NCBI GenBank assembly: GCA_030833265.1
Contig: JAURHO010000006.1
Span: 1 to 26,023, forward strand
Length of the DNA: 26,023 nt
From: Crocinitomicaceae bacterium
GTDB taxonomy: Bacteria > Bacteroidota > Bacteroidia > Flavobacteriales_D > Crocinitomicaceae
Direction: 5' to 3'
The translations under genes were made by a program, and so were the position numbers. The stretch's first letter is position 1; each line of letters begins with the position of its first letter. The notes below the pieces were generated by a model that worked only from the letters and a program-made list of their open reading frames with translations, did not search any database and was not told where the DNA came from. Shown here in pieces: positions 15,344 through 23,649 of this stretch.

Positions 15344-16333
15344 ATGGGCATATTTGATTTTTTTTCGAAGTCTAAAAAAGAAAACCTTGAACCCGAGCAA
15401 AAAGAATCTCTCGAACAAGGTCTTGAGAAAACCAAGCAAACGTTTTTCTCTAAACTGACGCGCGTTCTCATCGGTAAAAGCCGCGTTGACCAAGACGTCC
15501 TAGACGAACTCGAAGAAATCCTAATTACCGCCGATGTGGGGGTAGAAACCACCCTCAAAATCATTGAGCGCATTGAAAGCAGGGTTTCGCGTGATCGCGT
15601 CATCAACTCTGAAGAACTCAATCAAATATTGCGCGATGAAATCATCGCCCTACTCGAAGAAAACGCCGCTAATTTTCAGGGGCAATTAAAAGTTGACAAG
15701 CCAGCCGATGGCAATCCTTACGTTTTAATGGTTGTCGGTGTAAATGGTGTAGGCAAAACAACCACCATTGGCAAACTGGCTTACCAAATGAAACAAGCGG
15801 GCTTAAAAGTGGTTTTAGGAGCTTCTGATACCTTTAGAGCTGCTGCCGTTGATCAACTCATTATTTGGGCTGATCGCGTAGGCGTTCCGATTGTTCAGCA
15901 AGGCATGGGCGCAGACCCTGCTAGTGTGGCCTTTGATGCGCTGCAATCTGCTAAAGCACAAGGAGCCGATGTTGTCATTATCGATACCGCAGGCCGCTTG
16001 CACAACAAAGTCAACCTCATGCAAGAGCTCTCAAAAATCAAGCGAGTCATGGACAAAGTTGTACCAAATGCACCACACGAAATTTTATTGGTACTCGATG
16101 GCTCAACAGGGCAAAACGCTTTTGAACAAGCCAAACAATTTGCTCAAGCCACCGATATCAATGCCCTGGCAGTAACCAAACTTGACGGCACAGCAAAAGG
16201 TGGTGTTGTCATAGGTATTTCAGATCAAATGAAAATACCTGTTAAGTACATTGGGGTTGGTGAAAAAATGACCGATCTTCAACTCTTTGATCGCAAGACT
16301 TTTGTTGAATCTTTATTCAATGCTCATAATTAG
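15344..16333 (+). CDS. ftsY: Signal recognition particle receptor FtsY
   Basis: 329 residues: a short charged N-terminus (about 1-30) and a full NG domain. GTPase motifs are GVNGVGKTT (132-140), DTFRAAAVDQL (162-172), DTAGRLH (214-220) and TKLDGTAKGG (278-287). It docks ribosome-nascent chain-SRP complexes at the inner membrane. The long acidic A domain of E. coli FtsY is absent, as in many phyla. The only promoter-like text upstream is TACCTTAG (15333-15340), 7 of 8 to TAnnTTTG, right after the terminator, so it may have a near-leaderless message or depend on read-through from rpmB. Confidence 0.96.
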   Translation: MGIFDFFSKSKKENLEPEQKESLEQGLEKTKQTFFSKLTRVLIGKSRVDQDVLDELEEILITADVGVETTLKIIERIESRVSRDRVINSEELNQILRDEIIALLEENAANFQGQLKVDKPADGNPYVLMVVGVNGVGKTTTIGKLAYQMKQAGLKVVLGASDTFRAAAVDQLIIWADRVGVPIVQQGMGADPASVAFDALQSAKAQGADVVIIDTAGRLHNKVNLMQELSKIKRVMDKVVPNAPHEILLVLDGSTGQNAFEQAKQFAQATDINALAVTKLDGTAKGGVVIGISDQMKIPVKYIGVGEKMTDLQLFDRKTFVESLFNAHN

Positions 16334-16358
16334 AAGCTCGAAAAAGGAGCTTTTATTT
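16334..16358 (+). terminator. Terminator of ftsY
   Basis: AAGCTC (16334-16339), 7-nt loop, GAGCTT (16347-16352) and a T-rich tail, directly after the stop codon. The stem is short, so strength is uncertain. Confidence 0.6.
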
Positions 16359-16395
16359 AGAAACTCACCGAATCCTATAATTTAAAGCTAGCAAG

Positions 16396-18210
16396 TTACT
16401 CTTGCATATTTTGCTGCGCTACATAGGCTGCATATTGTCCATTTTGCGCCATTAAGCTTTGGTGGTCTCCACTTTCAACGATTGTTCCGTCTTGTAAGAC
16501 CAAAATTTGATTGGCCTGCTTAATCGTAGACAAGCGATGTGCAATCACAATTGAAGTACGGCCTTTCATGAGTTCTTCTAGGGCATCTTGCACCAATTTT
16601 TCAGAGGCTGAATCTAGGGCCGAGGTGGCTTCGTCAAGGATTAATATACTTGGGTTTTTCAGAATGGCTCTGGCAATGGCAATGCGTTGTTTTTGTCCTC
16701 CAGATAACTGAATACCGCGGTCCCCTACTTCGGTTTGCAATTGCTCCGGAAAGCCCTGAATGAATTCCCAAGCATTGGCCTTTTTAGCCGCTTCAATCAC
16801 TTCATCATCTGAGGCAGTTGGCTGTCCAAAACGGATGTTTTCAAGAATGCTTCCGGAAAACAACAACACTTCTTGCGGAACAATTGCCATGTGTTGGCGC
16901 AAGGTCTGTAATTCAAATTCAGTTGCAGGTGTTTCGCCAAAATAAATTTGACCCGATGTTGGTTGATAAAAGCGCAACACAAGATTGGCAATGGTAGATT
17001 TTCCTGAACCACTTTGACCAACCAAAGCCAATGTTTGATTAGGAGCTAATGTAAAGTTCAACCCTTTGAGTACCTCGATGTCCGAGCGCTGCGGATAACT
17101 AAAGTGCAGGTTTTCAAAACGAACTGATCCATCAAAAGGACGAACCGGCTTAGCGCTTGAAGCTGAGAATTCAGTATCCTCTTCTAAAATATCCAACAAA
17201 TTTTCAGTAGCACCAACCGCTTTCTGGACACTGGCATAAAGATCTGGCAAGGAACCAATAGATGCACCCATCATGATCGTGAATAGTACAAACTGATAAA
17301 ACCCTTCTGAAGCCAATTCCGGATTTGGGCCCTGGGTCATGAGTAAGCCCTTCCATACAATAAATACGATGGCGCCAAACAAACAAAAGATAATAAACGA
17401 AACAAAAAGGCCACGCCAAATGCCACTGCGTACATTGAGGTCACGACTTTGTTGAGTTGATTTTTTGTATTTGCCTAATAAGAACCACTCATTGGTAAAA
17501 GCCTTAACATTGGCAATACCGGTTAGGGCTTCTTCTAAGATCGAATTGGAGGTCGCGATGTAATCTTGTGCCTCTTTACTGAGTTTGCGGATGTAACGAC
17601 CAAAAAAGACAGCTACGATGGCCATGACCGGAACCGTAGCTAACATGATCAAAGACAACTTCCAGGAAATGAAGAATAAAAAAGCGATACCACCAACCAC
17701 AATAATGATCTGCCTGAAAAACTCAGCTATTGTAGTTCTGAGGACTTCTTGGATTTGCGTGATATCTGTCGCCACCCTAGATGTCAATTCACCAACCTTT
17801 TGACGGTTGAAAAAATCCATGGGCATGTAGACCAACTTTTGAAACGCATCGTTGCGCATGTCGCGCAGGGCGTTTTCGGTGACGTTATTAAATAAGACCA
17901 CGCGCACAAAGGAAAAAACCGACTGAAAAAAGAACAACGCAAAAAGCGCCAAGGCAATTTGATTGACATTAGAAAGGTCTATCAAGCGAATCGCCTGTTC
18001 AGGCTGCGCGCTAGCATTGGTTGTTCCGAGCAGCTTACCCATTAAGTATGGGAAAACCAAGCCTGCAGAGGTGCTTAACACCAAAAATATCCAACCAATG
18101 AAATAGGTGCCGGCATAGGGTTTTAAATAACGTAAGAATCGGCCAGCTTTCTTCCAGCTTGCTTTTGTTAATTTTACTTTTTGCTCGGATTTCTTTTTGG
18201 GTCTCATCAT
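16396..18210 (-). CDS. MsbA-like ABC exporter (fused membrane and ATPase domains)
   Basis: About 604 residues from the ATG at 18208-18210 (a second ATG follows at once). An N-terminal basic tail (1-30) leads into six hydrophobic segments (about 33-330), including the coupling segment RVATDITQIQEVLRTTIAEFF. The ATPase domain has Walker A GQSGSGKST (398-406), Q-loop VPQE, signature LSGGQKQR (502-509), Walker B ILILDEA (522-528) and H-loop His558. Homodimeric exporters of this type flip lipids or export drugs; the substrate is unknown. The frame stays open up to 18495, but that extension crosses rpmH on the other strand and has no transporter-like sequence, so it is rejected. A TATTTTTG element lies 19 nt upstream of the chosen start. 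Confidence 0.9.
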   Translation of the reverse strand: MMRPKKKSEQKVKLTKASWKKAGRFLRYLKPYAGTYFIGWIFLVLSTSAGLVFPYLMGKLLGTTNASAQPEQAIRLIDLSNVNQIALALFALFFFQSVFSFVRVVLFNNVTENALRDMRNDAFQKLVYMPMDFFNRQKVGELTSRVATDITQIQEVLRTTIAEFFRQIIIVVGGIAFLFFISWKLSLIMLATVPVMAIVAVFFGRYIRKLSKEAQDYIATSNSILEEALTGIANVKAFTNEWFLLGKYKKSTQQSRDLNVRSGIWRGLFVSFIIFCLFGAIVFIVWKGLLMTQGPNPELASEGFYQFVLFTIMMGASIGSLPDLYASVQKAVGATENLLDILEEDTEFSASSAKPVRPFDGSVRFENLHFSYPQRSDIEVLKGLNFTLAPNQTLALVGQSGSGKSTIANLVLRFYQPTSGQIYFGETPATEFELQTLRQHMAIVPQEVLLFSGSILENIRFGQPTASDDEVIEAAKKANAWEFIQGFPEQLQTEVGDRGIQLSGGQKQRIAIARAILKNPSILILDEATSALDSASEKLVQDALEELMKGRTSIVIAHRLSTIKQANQILVLQDGTIVESGDHQSLMAQNGQYAAYVAQQNMQE

Positions 18211-18229
18211 GGCTTTGCGCTTAGCAGTA

Positions 18230-18237
18230 CAAAAATA
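18230..18237 (-). promoter_or_regulatory. -7 promoter element of the ABC exporter
   Basis: The minus strand reads TATTTTTG, a perfect TAnnTTTG, 19 nt before the ATG at 18210. It also supports the chosen start. The -33 region is unclear. Confidence 0.5.
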
Positions 18238-18287
18238 AGCTCCTTTCTTGGGGTGCTGGCTTTTTTTCATCATTTTTGTGCAAAGAA

Positions 18288-18317
18288 TTTGAATTTCTAA
18301 AAAAATCACTATCTTTG
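18288..18317 (+). promoter_or_regulatory. Strong promoter of rpmH
   Basis: -33 TTTG (18288-18291), 18-nt spacer and -7 TATCTTTG (18310-18317) followed by CATTCC, almost identical to the rpmB promoter. The leader to the ATG is about 30 nt. Confidence 0.8.
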
Positions 18318-18350
18318 CATTCCCAAAAACATTACAAATAACTACACGAC

Positions 18351-18509
18351 ATGAAAAGAACGTTTCAACCATCGGTAAGAAAAAGAAGAAACAAGCATGG
18401 CTTCCGTAGCCGTATGGCCACAAAAAACGGTCGTCGTGTATTGGCTGCGCGTCGTCGCAAAGGCCGTAAAAAATTAACTGTATCTGACGAACCAATGCAC
18501 AAGCGTTAA
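18351..18509 (+). CDS. rpmH: Large-subunit ribosomal protein bL34
   Basis: 52 residues beginning MKRTFQPSVRKRRNKHGF and continuing SRMATKNGRRVLAARRRKGR, the unmistakable L34 pattern, with a short C-terminal extension (KLTVSDEPMHKR). Family length is usually 44-53. It is transcribed alone from its own strong promoter and followed by a terminator; the usual rpmH neighbours (dnaA, rnpA) are absent, as in many Bacteroidota. A spurious open frame of the ABC exporter covers it on the opposite strand, so automatic calling may miss it. Confidence 0.97.
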   Translation: MKRTFQPSVRKRRNKHGFRSRMATKNGRRVLAARRRKGRKKLTVSDEPMHKR

Positions 18510-18529
18510 TTCGTTCTCAACTCTTATCG

Positions 18530-18560
18530 AGCCCTGTCCTTTTGGTCAGGGCTTTTTTTT
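18530..18560 (+). terminator. Terminator of rpmH
   Basis: AGCCCTG (18530-18536), a 10-nt loop region, CAGGGCT and an eight-T run. Confidence 0.85.
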
Positions 18561-18593
18561 ATGCTATTTTTTTTGGGGTAAATTATAACCAAA

Positions 18594-18621
18594 ATAAAAA
18601 AGGGCCGCTATTGCGGCCCTT
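18594..18621 (-). terminator. Terminator of pckA
   Basis: GGGCCGC (18602-18608) and GCGGCCC (18613-18619) form a perfect GC-rich stem with a 4-nt loop. On the minus strand it is followed by a T-run. It lies about 36 nt beyond the pckA stop. Confidence 0.85.
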
Positions 18622-18656
18622 GCTCTTTCCAATCTCGTTGACTGATGGAAAGGAGG

Positions 18657-20267
18657 TTAAACGGTAAGTTGAGGAGCTGCTGCTAAGATGCTAGCATCTG
18701 TTTCAGCGGCAAACTTTTCAAAGTTCTTGACAAATTTAGCCGCTAGGCTTGCAGCTGTTTGATCGTAGGCCGCTTTGTCCGCCCAAGTGTTTCTTGGATT
18801 GAGCAATTCAGCCGGAACACCTTCACAAGAAGTTGGGAAGGCCAAATCAAAAATTGGCATGGTTTCAAAGCTCACGTTGTCGAGTTGGCCATTTAGAGCT
18901 GCTGTAATCATGGCGCGGGTATAAGACAATTTCATGCGTGACCCAACACCATATGAGCCACCAGACCAGCCCGTATTGATCAACCAAACCTTGATGTCTG
19001 TGCCTTCAATTTTCTCACCAAGTAATTTGGCATATTTTGCTGGGTGTAAGGGCAAGAATGCAGCGCCAAAGCCAGCAGAGAATGTAGTGGTTGGTTCTGT
19101 GATGCCAACTTCAGTTCCGGCAACTTTTGCAGTATAGCCAGACATAAAGTGATACATGGCCTGTTCTTTTGATAGTTTTGAAATTGGAGGCAAAACACCA
19201 AAAGCATCAGCTGTCAAAAAGAAAATATTCTTAGGAGCAGCCCCAACAGAGGGAACGGCAATGTTATCGATGTGGTGAATTGGGTATGAAACGCGTGTGT
19301 TTTCAGTGATGCTACCGTCTGAATAATCAGGGGAAGAAGATTCTTGCGGGAAGCCCACATTTTCTAACAAGGCACCAAAACGAATGGCATCATAAATTTG
19401 TGGTTCTTTTTCTCGAGAGAGGTCAATGGTTTTGGCATAACAGCCGCCTTCAAAATTAAAGACACTGTTTGCCGACCAACCATGCTCGTCATCGCCAATT
19501 AAGCGGCGATTTGGATCCGAAGATAACGTTGTTTTTCCTGTACCCGATAAACCAAAGAAGATGGCCGTGTCTCCTGCCTCACCAATGTTTGCCGAGCAGT
19601 GCATCGAGAGCACATTCTTTTCGTGTGGTAAAATAAAGTTGAGTGCTGAGAAAATTCCTTTTTTGATTTCACCAGTATAACCAGTACCACCAATCAGGAT
19701 CATTTTTTTAGTAAAATTCAAGATGGCGAAATTATGCTGACGCGTACCGTCGATAGCGGGGTCAGCTTGGAAACTTGGTGCACACACAATATGCCATTCT
19801 GGCGAGAAGTTCTCAAGTTCTTCGGGGGTGCAACGCAAAAACATGTTGTGCGCAAACAAACTAGACCAAGGCAATTCTGCAACTACTCTGATATTGAGTT
19901 TATAGGTTGGGTCGGCGCAAGCATACACATCGCGAACATAAATGTCTTTACCATCTAAGTACTCATTCATGCGGTCGTAAAGTGCATCGAATTGCTCCGG
20001 TGTAAATCCAATATTTACATTCCCCCACCAAACGGCATTTTCAGTCTTTTCATCACGGACAATAAAACGGTCTTTTGGTGAACGACCTGTAAATTCTCCG
20101 GTTTCAATGGCTAAAGCACCGGTATCGGTGAGCATTCCCTCACCTAAAATAATGCAATCTTCAATGAGTTCTGCAGGCGTAAGATTCCAGAATTGATCAC
20201 CAGTTTCGGACAAGCCAATGCTTTGGGAGAGGTCGGCATTTTTACCGAATTTGCCATGTTGTTCCAT
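18657..20267 (-). CDS. pckA: Phosphoenolpyruvate carboxykinase (ATP)
   Basis: 536 residues, typical length. It interconverts oxaloacetate + ATP and PEP + CO2 + ADP, the entry to gluconeogenesis; in some bacteria it runs as a CO2-fixing anaplerotic enzyme. Motifs are FTGRSPKDRF (59-68, substrate Arg62), YTGEIKKGIFSALN (197-210, with the metal/ATP-site Lys), the P-loop GLSGTGKTT (239-247), the kinase-2 motif LIGDDEHGW (256-264) and ENTRVSYPI. All mark the ATP-dependent rather than the GTP-dependent family. It is monocistronic between its own promoter and a strong terminator. Confidence 0.96.
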   Translation of the reverse strand: MEQHGKFGKNADLSQSIGLSETGDQFWNLTPAELIEDCIILGEGMLTDTGALAIETGEFTGRSPKDRFIVRDEKTENAVWWGNVNIGFTPEQFDALYDRMNEYLDGKDIYVRDVYACADPTYKLNIRVVAELPWSSLFAHNMFLRCTPEELENFSPEWHIVCAPSFQADPAIDGTRQHNFAILNFTKKMILIGGTGYTGEIKKGIFSALNFILPHEKNVLSMHCSANIGEAGDTAIFFGLSGTGKTTLSSDPNRRLIGDDEHGWSANSVFNFEGGCYAKTIDLSREKEPQIYDAIRFGALLENVGFPQESSSPDYSDGSITENTRVSYPIHHIDNIAVPSVGAAPKNIFFLTADAFGVLPPISKLSKEQAMYHFMSGYTAKVAGTEVGITEPTTTFSAGFGAAFLPLHPAKYAKLLGEKIEGTDIKVWLINTGWSGGSYGVGSRMKLSYTRAMITAALNGQLDNVSFETMPIFDLAFPTSCEGVPAELLNPRNTWADKAAYDQTAASLAAKFVKNFEKFAAETDASILAAAPQLTV

Positions 20268-20295
20268 GTTGTGTAATTAGAGTTGTTTGACGCGA

Positions 20296-20323
20296 CAAAT
20301 TTAAGCTACTTCGCAGGCTCAAA
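20296..20323 (-). promoter_or_regulatory. Promoter of pckA
   Basis: On the minus strand a TTTG (20323-20320), 16-nt spacer and TAAATTTG (20303-20296) precede the ATG at 20267 by about 28 nt. The spacer is slightly short for the consensus. Confidence 0.55.
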
Positions 20324-20357
20324 CCATGATTTATATTAGGTTTTTGTAAACATCAAT

Positions 20358-20376
20358 TGTGCAGAAATGTGCAGAA
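20358..20376. repeat. 10-bp direct repeat in the pckA/hydrolase intergenic region
   Basis: TGTGCAGAA occurs at 20358-20366 and again at 20368-20376, one helical turn apart. It lies about 70-90 bp upstream of the presumed pckA start site, where an activator could bind. Confidence 0.4.
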
Positions 20377-20416
20377 CTTAATTTGCATTTTTAAAGAAAA
20401 AACACTATATTAAAGT

Positions 20417-20435
20417 AAGTGTCAGAACTACACTT
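20417..20435. promoter_or_regulatory. Inverted repeat just upstream of the serine hydrolase promoter
   Basis: AAGTGT and ACACTT are separated by 7 nt. The site ends 5 nt before the -33 TTTG of the next promoter, a position typical of an activator operator. Confidence 0.4.
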
Positions 20436-20440
20436 TGGGT

Positions 20441-20471
20441 TTTGAAAAGCGCTGTATTTTCGTTAGTTTTG
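20441..20471 (+). promoter_or_regulatory. Promoter of the serine hydrolase
   Basis: -33 TTTG (20441-20444), 19-nt spacer and -7 TAGTTTTG (20464-20471). The ATG at 20479 is only 7 nt beyond the -7 element, so the mRNA should have almost no leader. Confidence 0.65.
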
Positions 20472-20478
20472 AAGCTAA

Positions 20479-22359
20479 ATGAAACGCATGCGCCTCTTCT
20501 CCTCTCTCTTTGTTGTAGCCTTACTCGGATTTATTTCGCTACGCTATATTCCCAAGGTTTCTCAAAATAAAGCACAAACAGAAAGTCGTTTTAAGTTTCA
20601 ATATGAACTTCCAAGCACCTGGCTAAGCCCTGGGCTTTCCGCATTGAATGCCCTGAGCCCAGCTGCGCAAAATGAAAACTACCGCAAGCATATCGAGCTT
20701 TTGAAAAATAAGCCAGCTTTGCTTCCACTCGGGAGACTTGACCAAAAAATGGCTTGTATCTCGCTAGGTGGCAATTCATCTGTTTTTACAGAAACACTAG
20801 CACTTTATGCAGACAGAATGGCTATCTCGGCGGCTGATACGCTTCAAATAGCTGCAGCAGTCGATAAATTCTATGGGCTCACTGACCCAAACCTGTGCAT
20901 TTTTAGCTTACACGCGCAAAAGCCTGAGCACAACCATATCCCAGAATGGGCCTGTAAAAAAACGCAATTAGTTGATCCCAACGACCAAAACATATTAGTG
21001 CTCTTTGGAGACCACAAAGCCCTCAAACACATTGACACTGCGCTTTTTGATGCGATCATTCTTGCGCATGAAAACCATCCTATTGCACAAAGTCAAGTAG
21101 CGCAACTCATCATGGGTGGTCTTAGTGCCGCGCAACTCCAAGAAAATGGCCGTCTCGGTATTGCCCTACCCGAAGAATTAGGCATTTCAAGTGCTGAACT
21201 CAAAGGACTTGATCAAATTGCCGAAAAAGGCATTGCGGCTGGCGCCTACCCGGGCTGCCAATTACTCGTTGCCGTTGAGAACAAAATCATTTGGCACAAA
21301 GCATACGGCAAACAAGGATACGAAGCCGATGCAACTGCCATTGATTTGAAATCTTTGTACGACATCGCGTCAGTGACCAAAATTGCTGCTTCCACACTCC
21401 TTGCCATGCAACAACACAGCACAGGTAAATTTGACCTTGACCGCAGCATCGGTTCTTATATTCCTGAAATAACCGGTCAAACGCCTTTTGGGGCGCTTAA
21501 AATCCGTGAAATCATTGCGCATCAGGCAGGCCTTACACCCTGGATTCCATTTTACAAAAGAACACTCTCAGAAGGCAAATGGAAACCAGAAATTTACCAA
21601 AGCACCCACTCAGAAAACTTTTCGCTTGAAGTGGCAAACGGGATGTATATGCGCAAATCCTACAAAGACACCATGTATGCACAAATCATGCGTTCTGAGT
21701 TGGGCCCCAAAAAATATGTCTATTCTGACCTTTGCTATTACTTTACCCAACCTATCTTAGAAAGGCTCATTGGCGAAAGCCAAGCCAGCTACTTGCGTCG
21801 TGAAATTTATTTGCCACTTGGGCTCAATCGTATTTTGTATCAGCCCCTAAAGAATCAATTCCAAAGCAAAGAAATTGTCCCAACCGAAGACGATCAAACA
21901 TTTAGAAAGCAATTGCTCAGGGGCTATGTCCACGATCCGGGGGCTGCCATGCTCGGCGGTGTTGCAGGCCATGCTGGTGTCTTTTCAAATGCCTGGAGCT
22001 TGGCACATGTGATGCAACTTTTCTTGAACAAAGGCCAAATGGCAGGGCAACGATTCTTTTCTGAGGCTACCTACAACGAATTTACCAAACAACAATTTCC
22101 TGGCAACCGCCGAGCTGCCGGTTTTGACCGTCCTAATGCCAGCGGTGGGGGCACCTGTGATGAACTCGCTTCACAGCAAAGCTTCGGGCACTCTGGTTTC
22201 ACAGGGACGCTGGCCTGGGCAGACCCCAAAAATAAAGTCATTTTTATCTTTTTATCCAACCGCGTACACCCCAACCAAGACAACTGGAAACTCCGCGACA
22301 TGAACATCCGCACTGATTTACAACACGTGGTGTATCAGGCGATAGCGAAGAGGAAATAA
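20479..22359 (+). CDS. Serine hydrolase (beta-lactamase class C fold) with a GH3 C-terminal-like domain
   Basis: 626 residues. A membrane anchor or signal (4-24) is followed by about 200 residues resembling the C-terminal domain of GH3 enzymes: HIELLKNKPALLPLGRLDQK (71-90), LFDAIILAHENHPIAQSQVAQ (189-209) and NGRLGIALPEELGI (223-236). A penicillin-binding/beta-lactamase domain follows (about 240-620) with SVTK (Ser298, Lys301), YSD (415-417) and HSG (571-573), a complete catalytic set. In Bacteroidota many such hydrolases are fused behind a whole GH3 enzyme of about 1000 residues; here the GH3 TIM barrel with its nucleophile is missing. The role is probably in peptidoglycan or muropeptide turnover in the periplasm, which is inference. 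Confidence 0.82.
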   Translation: MKRMRLFSSLFVVALLGFISLRYIPKVSQNKAQTESRFKFQYELPSTWLSPGLSALNALSPAAQNENYRKHIELLKNKPALLPLGRLDQKMACISLGGNSSVFTETLALYADRMAISAADTLQIAAAVDKFYGLTDPNLCIFSLHAQKPEHNHIPEWACKKTQLVDPNDQNILVLFGDHKALKHIDTALFDAIILAHENHPIAQSQVAQLIMGGLSAAQLQENGRLGIALPEELGISSAELKGLDQIAEKGIAAGAYPGCQLLVAVENKIIWHKAYGKQGYEADATAIDLKSLYDIASVTKIAASTLLAMQQHSTGKFDLDRSIGSYIPEITGQTPFGALKIREIIAHQAGLTPWIPFYKRTLSEGKWKPEIYQSTHSENFSLEVANGMYMRKSYKDTMYAQIMRSELGPKKYVYSDLCYYFTQPILERLIGESQASYLRREIYLPLGLNRILYQPLKNQFQSKEIVPTEDDQTFRKQLLRGYVHDPGAAMLGGVAGHAGVFSNAWSLAHVMQLFLNKGQMAGQRFFSEATYNEFTKQQFPGNRRAAGFDRPNASGGGTCDELASQQSFGHSGFTGTLAWADPKNKVIFIFLSNRVHPNQDNWKLRDMNIRTDLQHVVYQAIAKRK

Positions 22360-22429
22360 TGTTATTCTAACGTATTTTTTAATGTAAAATCATTAATTTC
22401 AATACCCAAGTAACAAACAAATATTGCCA

Positions 22430-22816
22430 ATGAAACGATTGACACTTCTTATGCCTTTGCTACTTTGTGGTTGCGTTATCTCGACATTTGAAAAACCAGC
22501 AATTCGAAAATTCTCAGTTACTTATTGGTTTTCCCATTTAGATGAATCATATGCAAAACGTGCCTTTCAGGCCTACACGCTCATTGAACGCGATAAAAAA
22601 AAATTAATTTTTTTAGTGAACGGAAGGTGGGCTGACACCCTCTTTATTGCTGACACTAAGGTCAACGGGAGATTACATTCCCTCAACGTATATTCGTCAG
22701 GTATTTATCAATTTAATGGTGAAATAACGGAACCTAGTTACAAAAACCTTAAAATTGAAGGATTTGGCAATTTGATAAATGGTCAAGAGCCAGAAATTAC
22801 TTTGGTTATTGAATAA
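22430..22816 (+). CDS. Small putative lipoprotein, function unknown
   Basis: 128 residues from the ATG at 22430; an in-frame TTG 6 bp earlier is less likely. MKRLTLLMPLLLCGC gives a lipoprotein signal with Cys15 as the lipidated residue, though Cys at the -2 position is unusual. The remainder (for example KKLIFLVNGRWADTLFIADTKVNG) alternates as short beta strands and matches no family I know. It is 12 bp before the beta-barrel gene and probably co-transcribed, so the two may act together at the outer membrane. An A-run of nine lies in the coding region near 22594-22602. Confidence 0.65.
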   Translation: MKRLTLLMPLLLCGCVISTFEKPAIRKFSVTYWFSHLDESYAKRAFQAYTLIERDKKKLIFLVNGRWADTLFIADTKVNGRLHSLNVYSSGIYQFNGEITEPSYKNLKIEGFGNLINGQEPEITLVIE

Positions 22817-22828
22817 AATCAAAGACAT

Positions 22829-23536
22829 ATGAAATCTATTTTTCTGCTTCATTTTTTCTTGATCTTCTATTCAAGCCACGCCCAATTCAAGTTGAGACCG
22901 CATTTAGGCATTAATATAAGTGCAGGGCCGGCTACTTATTACAACCCAACAATTAGCAACATTGGTTTTGCCCATGACTACAAATATGGCCAGGCCTCTC
23001 AAATTGGAATAAAAGCAATACAACAATATCAGAACTGGAACTTTTCAGCAGGCTTAAATTACCAGCATCTCTTTTTTGCCTATCGCGGTGTGAAATCGAT
23101 ATACATATTCAATCCTAATCTTCCTAATAGTTATTATTACGATATCTACTATTCCAACAGTATCCAACACTTTGCTCAATTACAAATAGGGTTTGGACGA
23201 AGCTTCGGGAACGGTCTTGAACTAGGCATTCAACTTACGCCTTCTTACCTCGTATCGAGCAAAGATACCTACACCATCGAGCGTATTTGGGGTGTCGCTC
23301 CCCCAAATATGATAAATAATAACAGCGGATGGCGCAAAACCCAACTCATTGGCGGGCTATCTTTTTCAAAGCATTTTAGTTCTAAAAAAGAAAGGACTTC
23401 ACAGTTGTCTCTAGATCCTCAAATAGCTATTTTCAATAGTGGAGGATTCAATGTCTATAACGAATCATTCTCCGACCTCACTGATCGAAAAACTCGATTC
23501 GTTTCTTGCCAGCTGTCGTATTCGGTATTTTTTTAA
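22829..23536 (+). CDS. Outer-membrane beta-barrel-like protein, function unknown
   Basis: 235 residues with signal peptide MKSIFLLHFFLIFYSSHAQ and likely cleavage after HAQ. The mature part reads as successive amphipathic strands: FKLRPHLGINISAGPAT, ASQIGIKAIQQYQNWNFSAGLNY, HFAQLQIGFGRSFGNGLELGIQ and a final strand ending FVSCQLSYSVFF with a terminal Phe, the usual outer-membrane insertion signal. This resembles PorT-type eight-strand barrels of Bacteroidota, but no specific family is claimed. It is the second gene of a pair with the lipoprotein. Nothing recognisable follows in the next 110 bp. Confidence 0.7.
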   Translation: MKSIFLLHFFLIFYSSHAQFKLRPHLGINISAGPATYYNPTISNIGFAHDYKYGQASQIGIKAIQQYQNWNFSAGLNYQHLFFAYRGVKSIYIFNPNLPNSYYYDIYYSNSIQHFAQLQIGFGRSFGNGLELGIQLTPSYLVSSKDTYTIERIWGVAPPNMINNNSGWRKTQLIGGLSFSKHFSSKKERTSQLSLDPQIAIFNSGGFNVYNESFSDLTDRKTRFVSCQLSYSVFF

Positions 23537-23649
23537 TGCTCAGCTCAGCACCCACTTCTTAATCTATATTTCTATCCTAATCCGAGAATCTACTGAATAG
23601 ACTTTTATAGGACTGGTTTATTTTTGAAGAAAACTAACTCCTATGTTAA

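Noticed and set aside
18211..18495. N-terminal extension of the ABC exporter
   Set aside because: It is antisense to rpmH, contains no exporter-like sequence, and a -7 element lies inside it.
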